A stretch of DNA of 64,000 bases from Pantoea endophytica. Lineage in GTDB: Bacteria > Pseudomonadota > Gammaproteobacteria > Enterobacterales > Enterobacteriaceae. A program made the translations under genes and the position numbers. Position 1 is the first letter of the stretch. Each line of letters opens with the position of its first letter. A model generated the notes under the pieces. It made no database searches. It was not told where the DNA came from and was given only the letters and a program-made list of their open reading frames with translations. This document shows, one piece after another, positions 40,281-50,348 of the stretch. The stretch lies in NCBI RefSeq assembly GCF_002858935.1, contig NZ_PJRT01000033.1, positions 248,001 to 312,000 on the forward strand, read 5' to 3'.

Positions 40281-41232
40281 ACCATTCCTTATGTTTCAGC
40301 GGGTTAAGCGCCGCACCCAGAATATCGGATAACACGCTGACCAGAATCACCAGACCGCCCACCACCATCACGCCAGCGGAAATCGCCGCGTAATCCTGCT
40401 GGCGAATGGCGTTAATCAGCCAGCGGCCGAGGCCCGGCCAGTTGAACACCACCTCGGTGATCATCGCCAACGTCAGCATGGTGGAAAATTGCAGCCCAAG
40501 GCGCGGAATCACCGGCGGCAGCGCATTGTGCAGCACGTGGCGGCGGATCACCGTGAAGCGCGACAGGCCGCGCGTGGCGGCGGCTTTGACGTAGTTTTTG
40601 TCCATCACATCGCTGGTGCTGCTGCGCAGTAAGCGGATCATTTCGGTAGCAGGCGCAACGGCGAGAACGACCACCGGCAGAATCATGTGCGTTAAGGCGC
40701 TGACCAGCATTTCATGACGCCACGGCGACGGGCTCAGCCAGGCATCAATCAGCGCAAAGCCGGTAACGTTTTGCACCGGATAGAGCAGGTCGAAACGTCC
40801 GGACACCGGCAACCAGCCGAGCGTTAACGAGAAGAACAGCGTAAACAGCAGCGCCAGCCAGAATACCGGCATCGAGAAGCCAAGCAGCGCCAGTGCGCTA
40901 ATGGCTTTATCCTGCCATTTTTTGCGCATCACGCCGGCGCAAATTCCCAGCGGAATCCCCACCAGTAGCGCCAGAATAAATGCCATTACGCACAGCTCCA
41001 GCGTGGCGGGAAACACTTCGCGCAGCTGAAGATCAATCGGCTGGCCGTTGGTGCTGGAGACGCCAAAATCGAACTGCAGCAAGCCCTTGAACCAGAACCA
41101 CCACGCATCAAACAGCGATGCGCCTTCGAGCGGGGCATTTGGTGTGAAGTAGCTCAGACTGAAGCTCACCAGCGACAGCAAAAACAGGGTGATGAGCAGC
41201 AGCACCACGCGACGCAGAATATAGATAATCAT
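40267..41232 (-). CDS. sapB: Sap transporter permease SapB
   Basis: 321 residues of the DppB/OppB family: N-terminal [19 protein letters not shown], then a periplasmic loop and five more helices, with the EAA loop [24 protein letters not shown] near 226. Forms the membrane channel with SapC. It starts two bases after sapA. Confidence 0.95.
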   Translation of the reverse strand: MIIYILRRVVLLLITLFLLSLVSFSLSYFTPNAPLEGASLFDAWWFWFKGLLQFDFGVSSTNGQPIDLQLREVFPATLELCVMAFILALLVGIPLGICAGVMRKKWQDKAISALALLGFSMPVFWLALLFTLFFSLTLGWLPVSGRFDLLYPVQNVTGFALIDAWLSPSPWRHEMLVSALTHMILPVVVLAVAPATEMIRLLRSSTSDVMDKNYVKAAATRGLSRFTVIRRHVLHNALPPVIPRLGLQFSTMLTLAMITEVVFNWPGLGRWLINAIRQQDYAAISAGVMVVGGLVILVSVLSDILGAALNPLKHKEWYALR

Positions 41233-41234
41233 GC

Positions 41235-42857
41235 TTACTCCTCGCTGCTCTCATCGCGGTAAACGCCAGCGAACGAAGCGTTACCAAACGGGCTCAACAC
41301 CAGGCCTTTGATATCATGCCGATAGGCTTGCAAACGCAGCGATGACGCCAGCGGCAGCACCGGCAACTCCTGCGCCAAAATCTGCTGAGCCTTGTCATAG
41401 CTGTCAATGCGCGCCGATAGCTGCTGTGACAACAGTGCATGCTGCAAAGCCTCATCAAAGGCGGGCGAGCACCAGTGTGCGTAGTTGGTTTGCGAACGGA
41501 TCGCCGCGCAGCTTAACAGCGGACGGAAGAAACTGTCGGGATCGTTACTGTCGGTTGCCCAGCCGGTGAGCGTGAGGTCATGGTTCATCTCCATCAACTG
41601 CGCTTCCTGGAAGCGGCCTTCCACCGGCGCGATAGTGACGCGCACGCCAACCTGAGCCAAATCCGCTTGCAACAATTCAGCGGTTTTTAGCGGGCTGGGA
41701 TTCCACGACTGCGAGGAAGAGGGCACCACTAAACGTAAATGTAAATCTTCCAGCCCCAGCGCTTTCAACTCTTCACGCGCTTTAGTTGGATTGTATTCGG
41801 TGACGCGCGCATCGTTGTCATACGCCCAGGACGCACGCGGCAAAATGGAGGCGGCAGTTTCGGCGGTGCCGTAATAGATCGACTCCATCAGGCGTTCGTT
41901 ATTGATCGCCAGCGCCAGCGCGTGACGCACTTCCGGGCGATCCAGTGGCGGTTTGCGCGTGTTGAACGCCAGATAGGCGATGTTCATGCCAGGACGCAGC
42001 GTCATGCGCAGGCGCGGATCGTCACGCAAAATGCTCAGCTGGCTGGCGGCGGGATAGGCCAGCACATCGCATTCGCCGGTCAGCAGTTTGGATAACCTTC
42101 CGGTGCCGCCGACGCCCAAATCGATCACCACCTGCTGCAGACGCGGCACGCCTTTCCAGTACTGCGGATTACGCGCCAGGCGGAGATATTGCCCGGTACG
42201 GTATTCGCTCAACTGGAACGGGCCGGTGCCGACCGGTTCGCGGTCCAGCTGTTCCTGCTGGCCTTTAGCGCTGAGTTTATTGGCGTACTCCTGCGACAAA
42301 ATCGGCGCGTAATGCGTCGCGATATGCCACAAGAATGAGGCGTCCGGGCTGTTCAGGCGGATTTCAACGGTATCGCTATCCAGCTTTTTCACACTCTGCA
42401 CTGAATCGGCAAACTGCAGGCTATCAAAATAGGGATAGCTGCCGCCGTTGACGTTGTGCCACGGATGCTTGCGATCAAACATGCGTGCAAAGCTGAACAC
42501 CACATCATTGGCGTTCATTTTCCGCGTCGGTTTAAACCAGTTGGTGTGCTGGAAGGCGACATCTTTACGCAGGTGAAAACGGTAGGTTGCGCCGTTATCA
42601 CGCACTTCCCAGCTCTGGGCGAGGTCGGGAATCAGCCGATAAGTATAAGGATCCACGTCCAGCAGCCGGTCATAAAGCTGCGCCGCCAGCGTATCAACGA
42701 CTAATCCGCTGCTAACCATTTGTGGATTGAAGGTATTAACCGTGCCGTTAACGCAATAGACAAAACCGCTGTTGCGGATGTTGTCCGTTGGCGCGGCCCA
42801 CGCTGACGCGCTCATTATGCTGAGACCCAGCAGCAGAGAGGGGAATAATTTTGGCAT
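41235..42857 (-). CDS. sapA: Sap transporter periplasmic binding protein SapA
   Basis: 540 residues. A signal peptide ([21 protein letters not shown]) with AWA-A cleavage is followed by a family 5 solute-binding protein: [11 protein letters not shown] near 37, [14 protein letters not shown] near 88, [10 protein letters not shown] near 185. SapA binds antimicrobial peptides or heme in other bacteria. The start at 42857 gives the signal peptide directly; the frame to 42917 would bury it. It heads the sapABCDF operon, whose promoter must lie in 42858-43010, back to back with ryhB. Confidence 0.95.
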   Translation of the reverse strand: MPKLFPSLLLGLSIMSASAWAAPTDNIRNSGFVYCVNGTVNTFNPQMVSSGLVVDTLAAQLYDRLLDVDPYTYRLIPDLAQSWEVRDNGATYRFHLRKDVAFQHTNWFKPTRKMNANDVVFSFARMFDRKHPWHNVNGGSYPYFDSLQFADSVQSVKKLDSDTVEIRLNSPDASFLWHIATHYAPILSQEYANKLSAKGQQEQLDREPVGTGPFQLSEYRTGQYLRLARNPQYWKGVPRLQQVVIDLGVGGTGRLSKLLTGECDVLAYPAASQLSILRDDPRLRMTLRPGMNIAYLAFNTRKPPLDRPEVRHALALAINNERLMESIYYGTAETAASILPRASWAYDNDARVTEYNPTKAREELKALGLEDLHLRLVVPSSSQSWNPSPLKTAELLQADLAQVGVRVTIAPVEGRFQEAQLMEMNHDLTLTGWATDSNDPDSFFRPLLSCAAIRSQTNYAHWCSPAFDEALQHALLSQQLSARIDSYDKAQQILAQELPVLPLASSLRLQAYRHDIKGLVLSPFGNASFAGVYRDESSEE

Positions 42858-43008
42858 AGAACTCAACGATTCTGAGGCAATAGCGTGAGTGTATCTTAAA
42901 CGCCACGTACTCCCCAAATTCGCGACGCTTCTGCTGTGTTTTTCGCCAAACTGGCGATGGGGTAATCACAATCTCTGTGTGGAGATGAGAAAAATTCTCA
43001 ATTAGGGG

Positions 43009-43038
43009 TTTACAGATGATAATAAGAATGATTATTAT
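43009..43038 (+). promoter_or_regulatory. ryhB promoter with Fur box
   Basis: -35 TTTACA (43009-43014), 18-base spacer, -10 TATTAT (43033-43038). GATAATAAGAATGATTATT (43018-43036) matches the 19-base Fur consensus at 15 positions and overlaps the -10, so Fe-Fur would block transcription. Confidence 0.82.
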
Positions 43039-43044
43039 TCTTCT

Positions 43045-43136
43045 GCGCTTCGACGGTGGCTCTACCGAAGAAGAGCACGACATTGCTCACATTGCTTCCA
43101 GTATTAGTTGCCCGCGTTAACCCGCGGGCTTTTTTT
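43045..43136 (+). ncRNA. ryhB: RyhB iron-responsive small RNA
   Basis: The core from AGCACGACATTGCTCACATT through GCTTCCAGTATTA (43074-43106) is identical to the conserved E. coli RyhB core that base-pairs with sodB, sdh and other iron-protein mRNAs. It is followed by an intrinsic terminator GCCCGCG-TTAACC-CGCGGGC plus seven U (43110-43136), and preceded by a Fur-box promoter. Predicted length is about 92 nt (E. coli 90). The 5' hairpin differs from E. coli. Transcription start is estimated from the -10 box. Hfq-dependent action and repression of iron-using proteins under iron starvation are known for the family. Confidence 0.93.
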
Positions 43137-43140
43137 CGTC

Positions 43141-43247
43141 CTGTTTCGAGCGGCTGCTGCGTTGGCTGCGCTCGTCCACCCTGGTCACATACTTATGTAT
43201 GCTCCCAGGGATGTCCTCGCTTGCCGCCTTGCATCCACTCGAAACAG
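43141..43247. repeat. ERIC (IRU) palindromic repeat
   Basis: A 107-base palindrome-like element starting CTGTTTCGAGCGGCTGC and ending in its near-inverse (15 of 17). The centre GGTCACATACTTATGTATG then CTCCCAGGGATG, with GGCTGCGCTCG on the left and CTCGCTTGCCGCC on the right, follows the enterobacterial repetitive intergenic consensus. It sits between the ryhB terminator and the end of pspF and would be transcribed by read-through from pspF on the minus strand. Confidence 0.85.
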
Positions 43248-43327
43248 TTAGAAAAAAACACCGTGCGATTTGCTTTAAAAAAGAAAAATCAAATGAATAC
43301 GTATAGGCGACGTTTATGGCGATTTGG

Positions 43328-44326
43328 CTAATCCTCGTCGCGTGCCTGAATACCGTGCTTTTTCATCATGGCGCGCAACTGATGGTACGTCACACGCAAT
43401 AACTCGGCGGCGCGGCGCTGGTTGTATTTGGCTTGCTGTAAACTCGCTTCAACCAACTCGCGTTCCTGTTGATTTTGCCACTGACGCAAATCCAGCGGCA
43501 GGGAAGGCAAGGCAGATACGTCCGCCTGGGCAATGACGTCGGTGGGCGGCGTGCGGGGGGCGAACGGGTTAATGATAATGTTATCCAGCTCATCGTCGGC
43601 GCTGTGATGGCGATAAACCGAACGCTCGACCACGTTCTTCAGTTCACGCACGTTGCCGGGCCAGCTGTGATTCAGCAACGTCAGCTGGGCGCGATCGCTG
43701 AAGCCAGGGAAAAGCGGCAAGCCCAGTTCGCGGCACATCTGAATGGCGAAATGGTTGGCCATCACCAGTATGTCGCTGCGGCGTTCACGCAGCGGCGGCA
43801 GCTGCACCACATCAAAGGCGAGGCGATCGAGCAGGTCGGCGCGGAATCTACCGGCGGCGGCAAGCGCCGGCAAATCTTCATTGGTCGCGCACACCAAACG
43901 CACATTCACCTGCAAAGATTGATTACCGCCAACGCGTTCCAGCTGTCCGTATTCAATCACGCGCAGCAATTTCTCCTGCACCAGCATCGGCGCGGTGGCG
44001 AGTTCATCAAGAAACAGCGTGCCGCCATCAGCGCGTTCGAAGCGTCCAAGATGGCGTTTTTGCGCCCCGGTAAACGCGCCCGCTTCATGACCGAAGAGTT
44101 CGGAATCGAGCAGGTTTTCATTTAGCGCAGCGCAGTTCAGCGAAACAAACGGACCTTCCCAGCGGTTTGACAGATAATGCAGGCGGCTGGCAATCAGCTC
44201 TTTGCCGGTGCCGCGCTCGCCAATCACCAGCACCGGTTTTTCCAGCGGCGCTAAGCGCGAAACCTGTTCCAGTACCTCCAGAAAGTTATTCGATTCGCCT
44301 AACAGGTTGTCTGAACTGTTCGCCAT
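43328..44326 (-). CDS. pspF: Phage-shock-protein operon activator PspF
   Basis: 332 residues. A sigma-54 enhancer-binding AAA+ domain with no N-terminal sensor: Walker A GERGTGKE near 37, GAFTGA near 83, Walker B GGTLFLDE near 102, and a C-terminal Fis-type HTH (NQRRAAELLRVTYHQLRA). PspA binds and inhibits it until membrane stress. I favour ATG 44326 (MANSSDNLLGE, like E. coli MAEYKDNLLGE) over a GTG at 44341 five codons earlier. Divergent from pspA. Confidence 0.94.
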   Translation of the reverse strand: MANSSDNLLGESNNFLEVLEQVSRLAPLEKPVLVIGERGTGKELIASRLHYLSNRWEGPFVSLNCAALNENLLDSELFGHEAGAFTGAQKRHLGRFERADGGTLFLDELATAPMLVQEKLLRVIEYGQLERVGGNQSLQVNVRLVCATNEDLPALAAAGRFRADLLDRLAFDVVQLPPLRERRSDILVMANHFAIQMCRELGLPLFPGFSDRAQLTLLNHSWPGNVRELKNVVERSVYRHHSADDELDNIIINPFAPRTPPTDVIAQADVSALPSLPLDLRQWQNQQERELVEASLQQAKYNQRRAAELLRVTYHQLRAMMKKHGIQARDED

Positions 44327-44423
44327 GATGAAATTCGCCACTGATTAATCAATTTCACTACCTTAAGCGATGTTCTGGCGGATGTAAAATAAACAAATAG
44401 CGTAAAATCAATAAATTAAAAGT

Positions 44424-44439
44424 TGGCACGCGAATTGTA
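44424..44439 (+). promoter_or_regulatory. Sigma-54 promoter of pspABCD
   Basis: TGGCACG-N4-TTGTA with GG (44425-44426) and GT (44437-44438) ten bases apart, the -24/-12 spacing of RpoN promoters. It lies about 50 bases before pspA. The 44340-44420 stretch between pspF and this promoter is the expected site for PspF enhancers and IHF. Confidence 0.9.
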
Positions 44440-44490
44440 TTAGTGAAGAGCGCCTCGCGCACCTACACACAAAATTTGAGGAACATCATT

Positions 44491-45156
44491 ATGGGTATTT
44501 TTTCTCGTTTCGCCGACATCGTGAACGCTAATATCAACTCTCTGCTGGAGCGCGCCGAAGATCCGCAGAAACTGGTACGCCTGATGATTCAGGAAATGGA
44601 AGATACGCTGGTAGAAGTCCGTTCAACCTCAGCCCGTGCGCTGGCCGAAAAGAAACAGCTGCTGCGCCGCAGCGAGCAGGCTGAAATTCAACAGGCCGAA
44701 TGGCAGGAAAAAGCGGAGCTGGCGATTAATAAAGGTAAAGAAGATCTGGCGCGTGCTGCTTTAATTGAGAAGCAAAAGCTGACCGATTTGATTGCTGCGC
44801 TGCAGCAGGAATCGACTCAGGTTGAAGAGACGCTGGACCGCATGAAAGGCGAGATCGGTGAGCTGGAGAAAAAACTCACTGAAACCCGTGCGCGTCAGCA
44901 GGCGTTAACGCTGCGCCATCAGGCAGCATCGTCATCACGTGATGTGCGTCGTCAGCTCGACAGCGGCAAGATTGATGATGCGATGGCACGCTTCGAATCC
45001 TTTGAACGTCGCATCGATCACATGGAAGCAGAAGCAGAAAGCCAGCGTTTTGGTAAACCAAAAGGTCTGGATCAGGAGTTCGCCGAGCTGAAAGCCGATG
45101 ATGAAATCAGCCAGCAGCTGGCCGCGCTGAAAGCCAAAATGAATCGCCCTGAGTGA
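44491..45156 (+). CDS. pspA: Phage shock protein A
   Basis: 221 residues, almost all coiled coil after the N-terminal amphipathic helix [21 protein letters not shown] member of the PspA/IM30 (ESCRT-III-like) family: it inhibits PspF in the cytoplasm and, under membrane stress, assembles on the inner membrane and preserves the proton motive force. TGAGGAAC precedes the ATG. A GC-rich stem-loop (CGGGCC/GGCCCG) follows the gene near 45164-45182, a likely dampener of downstream expression. Confidence 0.97.
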   Translation: MGIFSRFADIVNANINSLLERAEDPQKLVRLMIQEMEDTLVEVRSTSARALAEKKQLLRRSEQAEIQQAEWQEKAELAINKGKEDLARAALIEKQKLTDLIAALQQESTQVEETLDRMKGEIGELEKKLTETRARQQALTLRHQAASSSRDVRRQLDSGKIDDAMARFESFERRIDHMEAEAESQRFGKPKGLDQEFAELKADDEISQQLAALKAKMNRPE

Positions 45157-45216
45157 TCGCCACGGGCCTGATTGCGGGCCCGAGTTAAAAATGGTGTTAG
45201 TGATTAAGGAGAGTCA

Positions 45217-45444
45217 ATGAGCGCACTTTTTTTAGCCATACCTTTAACGATTTTCGTGCTGTTTGTCGCACCAATTTGGTTATGGCTGCATTACAGCAAC
45301 AAACGCAACGGCGGCGCCGATCTATCGTCCAGTGACCTGCAGCGTTTGCAACAAATTACCCAGGATGCGCGCCGCATGCGTGAGCGTGTTGAAGCACTGG
45401 AAGCCATTTTGGATGCCGAACATCCAAACTGGAGGCAACCATGA
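45217..45444 (+). CDS. pspB: Phage shock protein B
   Basis: 75 residues: one N-terminal transmembrane helix (LFLAIPLTIFVLFVAPIWLWLHY) and a cytoplasmic leucine-zipper-like helix (LQRLQQITQDARRMRERVEALEAIL). With PspC it senses secretin mislocalisation and sequesters PspA. The stop overlaps the pspC start by four bases. Confidence 0.96.
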   Translation: MSALFLAIPLTIFVLFVAPIWLWLHYSNKRNGGADLSSSDLQRLQQITQDARRMRERVEALEAILDAEHPNWRQP

Positions 45445-45788
45445 TGAATGGTCGTAAACTGTGGCGCATTCCGCAGCAGGGCAAAGTACGCGGCGTCTGC
45501 GCGGGTATCGCCGAGTACCTCGACATTCCGGTGCGCTTGCTGCGTGTGATTGTGGTGTTGTCGCTGTTCCTTGGACTGTTTATGTTCACCATCGTCGCCT
45601 ATTTTATTCTGGGCTTTGTGCTGGACGAGAAACCCGTTGATGCGACATCTGAACGGGCACCCAGCGCACGTGAACTGCTCGACGAGCTGGAAACAACGCT
45701 GCAAAGCGATGAGCGAAAGGTGCGTGAAGTTGAACGCTACGTCACTTCAGAGACGTTTAGCGTGCGCAGCCGCTTCCGCCAGATCTAA
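45441..45788 (+). CDS. pspC: Phage shock protein C
   Basis: 115 residues. KLWRIPQQGKVRGVCAGIAEYL near 5-26 is the PspC domain signature, followed by a transmembrane segment (LRVIVVLSLFLGLFMFTIVAYFIL) and an amphipathic C-terminal region ending RSRFRQI. Works with PspB. A small GC-rich hairpin lies in the 47-base gap before pspD. Confidence 0.96.
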   Translation: MMNGRKLWRIPQQGKVRGVCAGIAEYLDIPVRLLRVIVVLSLFLGLFMFTIVAYFILGFVLDEKPVDATSERAPSARELLDELETTLQSDERKVREVERYVTSETFSVRSRFRQI

Positions 45789-45835
45789 ATTCCCGGGCTT
45801 TCGGGCCCACTTCTTCTATTGTGATAAGAGGCTCT

Positions 45836-46084
45836 ATGCAAACTCAACGTTTTACTGCTCTGCGCCGTCGCGCGACACCTGCGTTGATGTCGGCGGGGAA
45901 ATTTATCATCATTAGTGCAGTAACTTACGGGCCCGGCGGTATCGCTGGCTGGGCGGTGAAATCGGTGGCGCGCCGTCCGCTGCGCCTGTTGCTGGCGGCC
46001 GCCCTGGAACCGTTGCTGAGCAAAGCGTTTAAACGCTTATCGGCACGATTCATCAGGGAGAACGATGAAAAGACTGCAAAATGA
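45836..46084 (+). CDS. pspD: Phage shock protein D
   Basis: 82 residues, a little longer than E. coli PspD (73). MQTQRFTALRRRATPALMSA opens a basic protein with a hydrophobic middle (KFIIISAVTYGPGGIAGWAVK), probably a peripheral or inner-membrane protein. AAGAGG precedes the ATG at 45836. It overlaps the ycjX start by 20 bases. There is no pspE next to it. Confidence 0.9.
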   Translation: MQTQRFTALRRRATPALMSAGKFIIISAVTYGPGGIAGWAVKSVARRPLRLLLAAALEPLLSKAFKRLSARFIRENDEKTAK

Positions 46085-47462
46085 ATTTGTGGCGTTGATG
46101 AACCGCGGTGTTGACCGCCATCTGCGCCTGGCTGTAACCGGTTTAAGCCGTAGCGGCAAAACCGCGTTTATCACTTCGCTGGTTAACCAGCTTCTCAATG
46201 TCCACAGCGGCGCACGTTTGCCGCTGTTTTCCGTGGTGCGCGAAGATCGCCTGCTGGGCGTCAAGCGCGTGCCGCAGCGTGAACTCGGCACGCCGCGTTT
46301 CACCTACGACGAAGGTCTGGCGCAACTGTACGGCACGCCGCCGATGTGGCCGACGCCGACGCGCGGCGTGAGCGAAATGCGCTTGGCACTGCGCTATCGG
46401 CCGGATGAATCGCTGCTGCGCCATTTCAAAGATACCGCCACGCTCTACCTTGAAATTGTCGATTATCCTGGCGAATGGCTGCTGGATCTGCCGATGCTGG
46501 CGCAGGATTATCTCAGCTGGTCACGTCAGATGGTGGGCTTGCTGCAGGGCGATCGCGCAGGCTGGTCAGCACAATGGCGCAGCTTGTGCGCCGATCTCGA
46601 TCCTTTTGCGCCCGCCGATGAAAATCGTCTGGCAGCGATTTCCGCTGCCTGGACCGACTATCTGCACCAATGCAAAAGCGAAGGCTTGCACTTTATCCAG
46701 CCGGGCCGCTTTGTATTGCCGGGCGATATGGCCGGCGCGCCCGCGCTGCAGTTCTTCCCGTGGCCGCAGGTCGACGAGATGCAGGTTAGCAAGCTGGCGC
46801 AAGCGCCAGCAGGCAGCAACTTCGCCATGCTGCAGCAGCGTTTCAACTATTACTGCCAGCACGTGGTGAAAGGATTCTATAAAAATCATTTCCTGCGCTT
46901 CGATCGCCAAATCGTGCTGGTCGATTGTCTGCAACCGCTTAACAGCGGGCCGCAAGCGTTCAACGATATGCGCCTCGCCTTGACGCAACTGATGCAGAGT
47001 TTCCACTACGGTCAGCGCACGCTGTTCCGCCGTCTGTTCTCTCCGGTGATTGATAAGCTGCTGTTTGCTGCCACCAAAGCCGATCATGTGACTTCGGATC
47101 AGCACGCCAATATGGTGTCGCTGCTGCAGCAACTGGTGCAGGACGCGTGGCAGAATGCGGCGTTCGAAGGCATCAATATGGATTGCCTCGGTTTAGCCTC
47201 GGTGCAGGCCACAGAAAGTGGGCTGGTTGATCATCGTGGCGAGAAATTACCGGCGTTGCGCGGTCATCGTCTTGCCGATAATGAAGCGCTGACGTTTTAT
47301 CCCGGCGAAGTGCCGCCACGCTTGCCTGGCCACAATTTCTGGCAGCAGCAGGGATTTCAGTTTGAACAGTTCCGGCCGCAGCAGCTGGATGTTGATCGCC
47401 CGCTGCCGCATATTCGCATGGATGCCGCGCTGGAATTTTTACTGGGAGATAAATTGCGATGA
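46065..47462 (+). CDS. ycjX: YcjX family predicted P-loop GTPase (DUF463)
   Basis: 465 residues. Walker [11 protein letters not shown] near 26 and [11 protein letters not shown] near 139 mark a Ras-like/stress-induced NTPase family. It is induced with the psp regulon in enterobacteria and often lies downstream of it, as here, overlapping pspD by 20 bases and ycjF by four. Precise role unknown. Confidence 0.94.
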   Translation: MKRLQNEFVALMNRGVDRHLRLAVTGLSRSGKTAFITSLVNQLLNVHSGARLPLFSVVREDRLLGVKRVPQRELGTPRFTYDEGLAQLYGTPPMWPTPTRGVSEMRLALRYRPDESLLRHFKDTATLYLEIVDYPGEWLLDLPMLAQDYLSWSRQMVGLLQGDRAGWSAQWRSLCADLDPFAPADENRLAAISAAWTDYLHQCKSEGLHFIQPGRFVLPGDMAGAPALQFFPWPQVDEMQVSKLAQAPAGSNFAMLQQRFNYYCQHVVKGFYKNHFLRFDRQIVLVDCLQPLNSGPQAFNDMRLALTQLMQSFHYGQRTLFRRLFSPVIDKLLFAATKADHVTSDQHANMVSLLQQLVQDAWQNAAFEGINMDCLGLASVQATESGLVDHRGEKLPALRGHRLADNEALTFYPGEVPPRLPGHNFWQQQGFQFEQFRPQQLDVDRPLPHIRMDAALEFLLGDKLR

Positions 47463-48532
47463 GCGACGAAACACCTTTGAAAGGACGCATTGATTTTGCC
47501 CGTCCGCTGACGGTGGAAGCGGAAAAACCGCTGCGCGCCGCACAAACCTTTAGCGCGGACAGCGAGAAAGCCTTTCTCGCCACGGCGGAAGCCGAGCCGT
47601 TGGAAGAGGGCGAAGGCGAAAAAGTGGTGGAAGCCGCGCTGCGGCCGAAGCGCAGCCTGTGGCGTAAAATGGTGGGCGTTGGCCTCGCTATTTTCGGCGT
47701 CAGCGTGGTGGCGCAGGGCGCGCAAACGCTGCACGATGCGTGGCTGCTGCGCGACTGGTTTACCCTCGGCACCGGCGTGGCGGGCACATTGATTGTCGCC
47801 GCGGGGGCGGGTGCGCTGATTGGCGAATGGCGGCGTTTATATCGTCTGCGTCAGCGGGCCGAAGAGCGCGATATTGGCCGCGAATTGCTGCACAGTCACG
47901 GCGTCGGCAAAGGTCGTGCGTTCTGTGAAAAGCTGGCGCAACAGGCGCAGCTTGATCAGGCGCATCCTGCACTGCAGCGCTGGCATGCGGCGCTGCATGA
48001 AACCCACAACGATCGTGAAATTGTCACATTATATGCCCAACTGGTGCAGCCGGTGCTGGATCGTCAGGCGCGCCGGGAAATAAGCCGTCACGCCGCCGAA
48101 TCGACGTTAATGATCGCCGTTAGCCCGCTGGCTTTGGTAGACATGGCGTTTATCGCCTGGCGCAATCTGCGGCTGGTCAATCGCATCGCGGCGATCTATG
48201 GCATTGAGCTGGGTTACTTTAGCCGCATCCGCCTGTTCCGCTTAGTGCTGCTCAATATGGCGTTTGCCGGGGCTTCCGAACTGGTGCGCGAAGTCGGGAT
48301 GGATTGGATGTCACAGGATCTTGCCGCGCGCCTGTCAACCCGCGCTGCGCAAGGGATCGGTGCTGGTTTGCTCACCGCACGCCTCGGCATTAAAGCGATG
48401 GAGCTGTGTCGCCCGTTACCGTGGCTGGAAGATGATAAGCCGCGTCTGGGCGATTTCCGTCGCGAGTTAATCGGTCAGCTGAAAGAATCCCTGGTAAAAA
48501 GTGGGGATAAAGCAGGGCAGGCTGCTAAATAA
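47459..48532 (+). CDS. ycjF: YcjF inner-membrane protein (DUF697)
   Basis: 357 residues: an acidic N-terminal ~65 residues, two closely spaced transmembrane helices ([36 protein letters not shown] near 102), a cytoplasmic middle and a C-terminal DUF697 domain. Member of the psp-linked ycjXF pair; function not known. The start overlaps the ycjX stop (ATGA). Confidence 0.94.
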   Translation: MSDETPLKGRIDFARPLTVEAEKPLRAAQTFSADSEKAFLATAEAEPLEEGEGEKVVEAALRPKRSLWRKMVGVGLAIFGVSVVAQGAQTLHDAWLLRDWFTLGTGVAGTLIVAAGAGALIGEWRRLYRLRQRAEERDIGRELLHSHGVGKGRAFCEKLAQQAQLDQAHPALQRWHAALHETHNDREIVTLYAQLVQPVLDRQARREISRHAAESTLMIAVSPLALVDMAFIAWRNLRLVNRIAAIYGIELGYFSRIRLFRLVLLNMAFAGASELVREVGMDWMSQDLAARLSTRAAQGIGAGLLTARLGIKAMELCRPLPWLEDDKPRLGDFRRELIGQLKESLVKSGDKAGQAAK

Positions 48533-48745
48533 TCAGCACTTGCGTACCTTTCACGCTGCAACTGGCGTGAAAGGTAAAATTATCTGTGTTACCACGCATA
48601 TTCGGCGGGATTTTTGTTGGTCGCTCCGTTACACTTCCCTTTATCACCTGCCTCTGGCTGTCAACTTTTCCTGACAGGCCTCTTCTGAGGCGCTGCAAGT
48701 TAGCGTATTATCACTAAAATCAAAACCTGACTAAGGCTCATCGCA

Positions 48746-50311
48746 ATGCGTTTGGAAGTTTTCTGCCAGGACCGAATCGGTCTGGCGCGCGAGTTGCTCG
48801 ACCTGCTGGTTGCCCGCAATATCGACCTGCGCGGCATCGAAATTGCGCCACTCGGTCGCATTTACCTCAATTTTACCGCGCTGGAGTTTGAACCCTTCAG
48901 CAATCTGATGGCGGAAATCCGCCGTACACCTGGCGTGACAGATGTGCGTACCGTTTCGTTTATGCCCTCTGAACGCGAGCATCGCGCATTGAGCGCGCTG
49001 CTGGTGGCGATGCCAGAACCGGTGTTATCCATCGATCTGAAATGCAAAGTCGAGCTGGCCAATCCGGCAGCGCAAAATCTGTTTACCCTTGATGAACAGA
49101 AGCTGCGCAATCAAAACGTTGGCACTTTAATCACCGGCTTCAATTTCCAGCGCTGGCTGGAGAATGATCGCGTTGACGCACAGGCGCAGCATGTGGTGAT
49201 TCAGGGACGCGATTTCCTGATGGAAGCGCGACCAATTTATCTGGCAGAAGAAGAGGGCCAGAGCGACCTGCCGGTCGGCGCGATGATCACCCTGAAATCG
49301 ACGGCGCGTATGGGCCGACAGTTGCAGAATCTTACCGTTACCGATGAATCGGAGTTCGATCATATCGTGGCGGTTACGCCAAAAATGCGTCAGGTGATCG
49401 ATCAGGCGCGCAAGCTGGCGATGCACGATGCGCCGCTGTTAATCGTGGGCGATACCGGCACCGGCAAAGATATGCTGGCGCGCGCCTGTCATTTGCGTAG
49501 CGCGCGCGGCAAAAAACCGTTCCTGGCGCTGAACTGCGCCTCATTGCCGGATGATGTGGCGGAGAGCGAGCTATTTGGTCACGCTGCCGGTGCTTATCCC
49601 AATGCGCTGGAAGGCAAGAAAGGCTTCTTCGAGCAGGCTAACGGCGGTTCGGTATTGCTGGATGAGATTGGCGAAATGTCGCCACGCATGCAGACCAAAC
49701 TATTGCGTTTCCTCAACGACGGCACGTTCCGCCGCGTGGGTGAAGAGCATGAAGTCCACGTTGATGTGCGCGTGATTTGCGCCACGCAGAAGAATTTGAT
49801 TGAGCTGGTGCAGCGTGGTGAGTTCCGCGAAGATCTGTTTTATCGCCTGAATGTGCTGACGCTCAATCTGCCGCCGCTGCGTGAACGTCCACTGGATATT
49901 CTGCCGCTCACCGAAATGTTTGTCGCGCGTTTCGCCGATGAACAAGGCTTGCCGCGTCCGCGCCTCTCATCGCAGCTGACGCCATTCCTGACGCGTTATA
50001 ACTGGCCCGGTAACGTACGCCAGTTAAAGAATGCGCTGTACCGCGCGCTGACGCAGCTGGAAGGTTACGAGCTGGGACCACAAGATATTGTGTTGCCAGA
50101 GCAGGCGCTGGATGTGTCATTGGGCGAAGAGGCGATGGAAGGTTCGCTGGACGATATCACCAGCCGTTTCGAACGTTCGGTGCTGACGCGTCTCTATCTC
50201 TCTTATCCCAGCACGCGCAAACTGGCGAAACGCCTCGGCGTGTCGCATACCGCGATTGCCAATAAGCTGCGTGAATATGGGTTAGGGCAGAAGCGCAACG
50301 AGAGCGAGTAA
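48746..50311 (+). CDS. tyrR: Transcriptional regulator of aromatic amino acid genes TyrR
   Basis: 521 residues: ACT domain (MRLEVFCQDRIGLARELLDLL), PAS domain near 80-190, AAA+ domain with Walker A GDTGTGKD near 236 and LLDEIGEMSP near 310, and a C-terminal Fis-type HTH (STRKLAKRLGVSHTAIANKLRE). The sigma-54 contact loop GAFTGA is replaced by GAYPNA, as expected for TyrR, which acts on sigma-70 promoters. It represses or activates aroF, tyrB, aroP, tyrP and mtr with tyrosine, phenylalanine or tryptophan. Confidence 0.97.
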   Translation: MRLEVFCQDRIGLARELLDLLVARNIDLRGIEIAPLGRIYLNFTALEFEPFSNLMAEIRRTPGVTDVRTVSFMPSEREHRALSALLVAMPEPVLSIDLKCKVELANPAAQNLFTLDEQKLRNQNVGTLITGFNFQRWLENDRVDAQAQHVVIQGRDFLMEARPIYLAEEEGQSDLPVGAMITLKSTARMGRQLQNLTVTDESEFDHIVAVTPKMRQVIDQARKLAMHDAPLLIVGDTGTGKDMLARACHLRSARGKKPFLALNCASLPDDVAESELFGHAAGAYPNALEGKKGFFEQANGGSVLLDEIGEMSPRMQTKLLRFLNDGTFRRVGEEHEVHVDVRVICATQKNLIELVQRGEFREDLFYRLNVLTLNLPPLRERPLDILPLTEMFVARFADEQGLPRPRLSSQLTPFLTRYNWPGNVRQLKNALYRALTQLEGYELGPQDIVLPEQALDVSLGEEAMEGSLDDITSRFERSVLTRLYLSYPSTRKLAKRLGVSHTAIANKLREYGLGQKRNESE

Positions 50312-50348
50312 TAGAGCGCGTGCATTTCGCAACGCCGTTCTGTCTGCG

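Noticed and set aside
43056..43331. 91-codon plus-strand frame over the ryhB/ERIC interval
   Set aside because: It runs through the RyhB core, its terminator and an ERIC palindrome; those non-coding elements explain the sequence better.
43469..44125. 218-codon plus-strand frame
   Set aside because: Antisense to pspF, a conserved AAA+ activator; no independent evidence.
49560..49600. Degenerate GAFTGA loop (GAYPNA) in TyrR as a possible defect
   Set aside because: TyrR proteins normally lack a functional sigma-54 contact loop because they work with sigma-70, so this is not a mutation.
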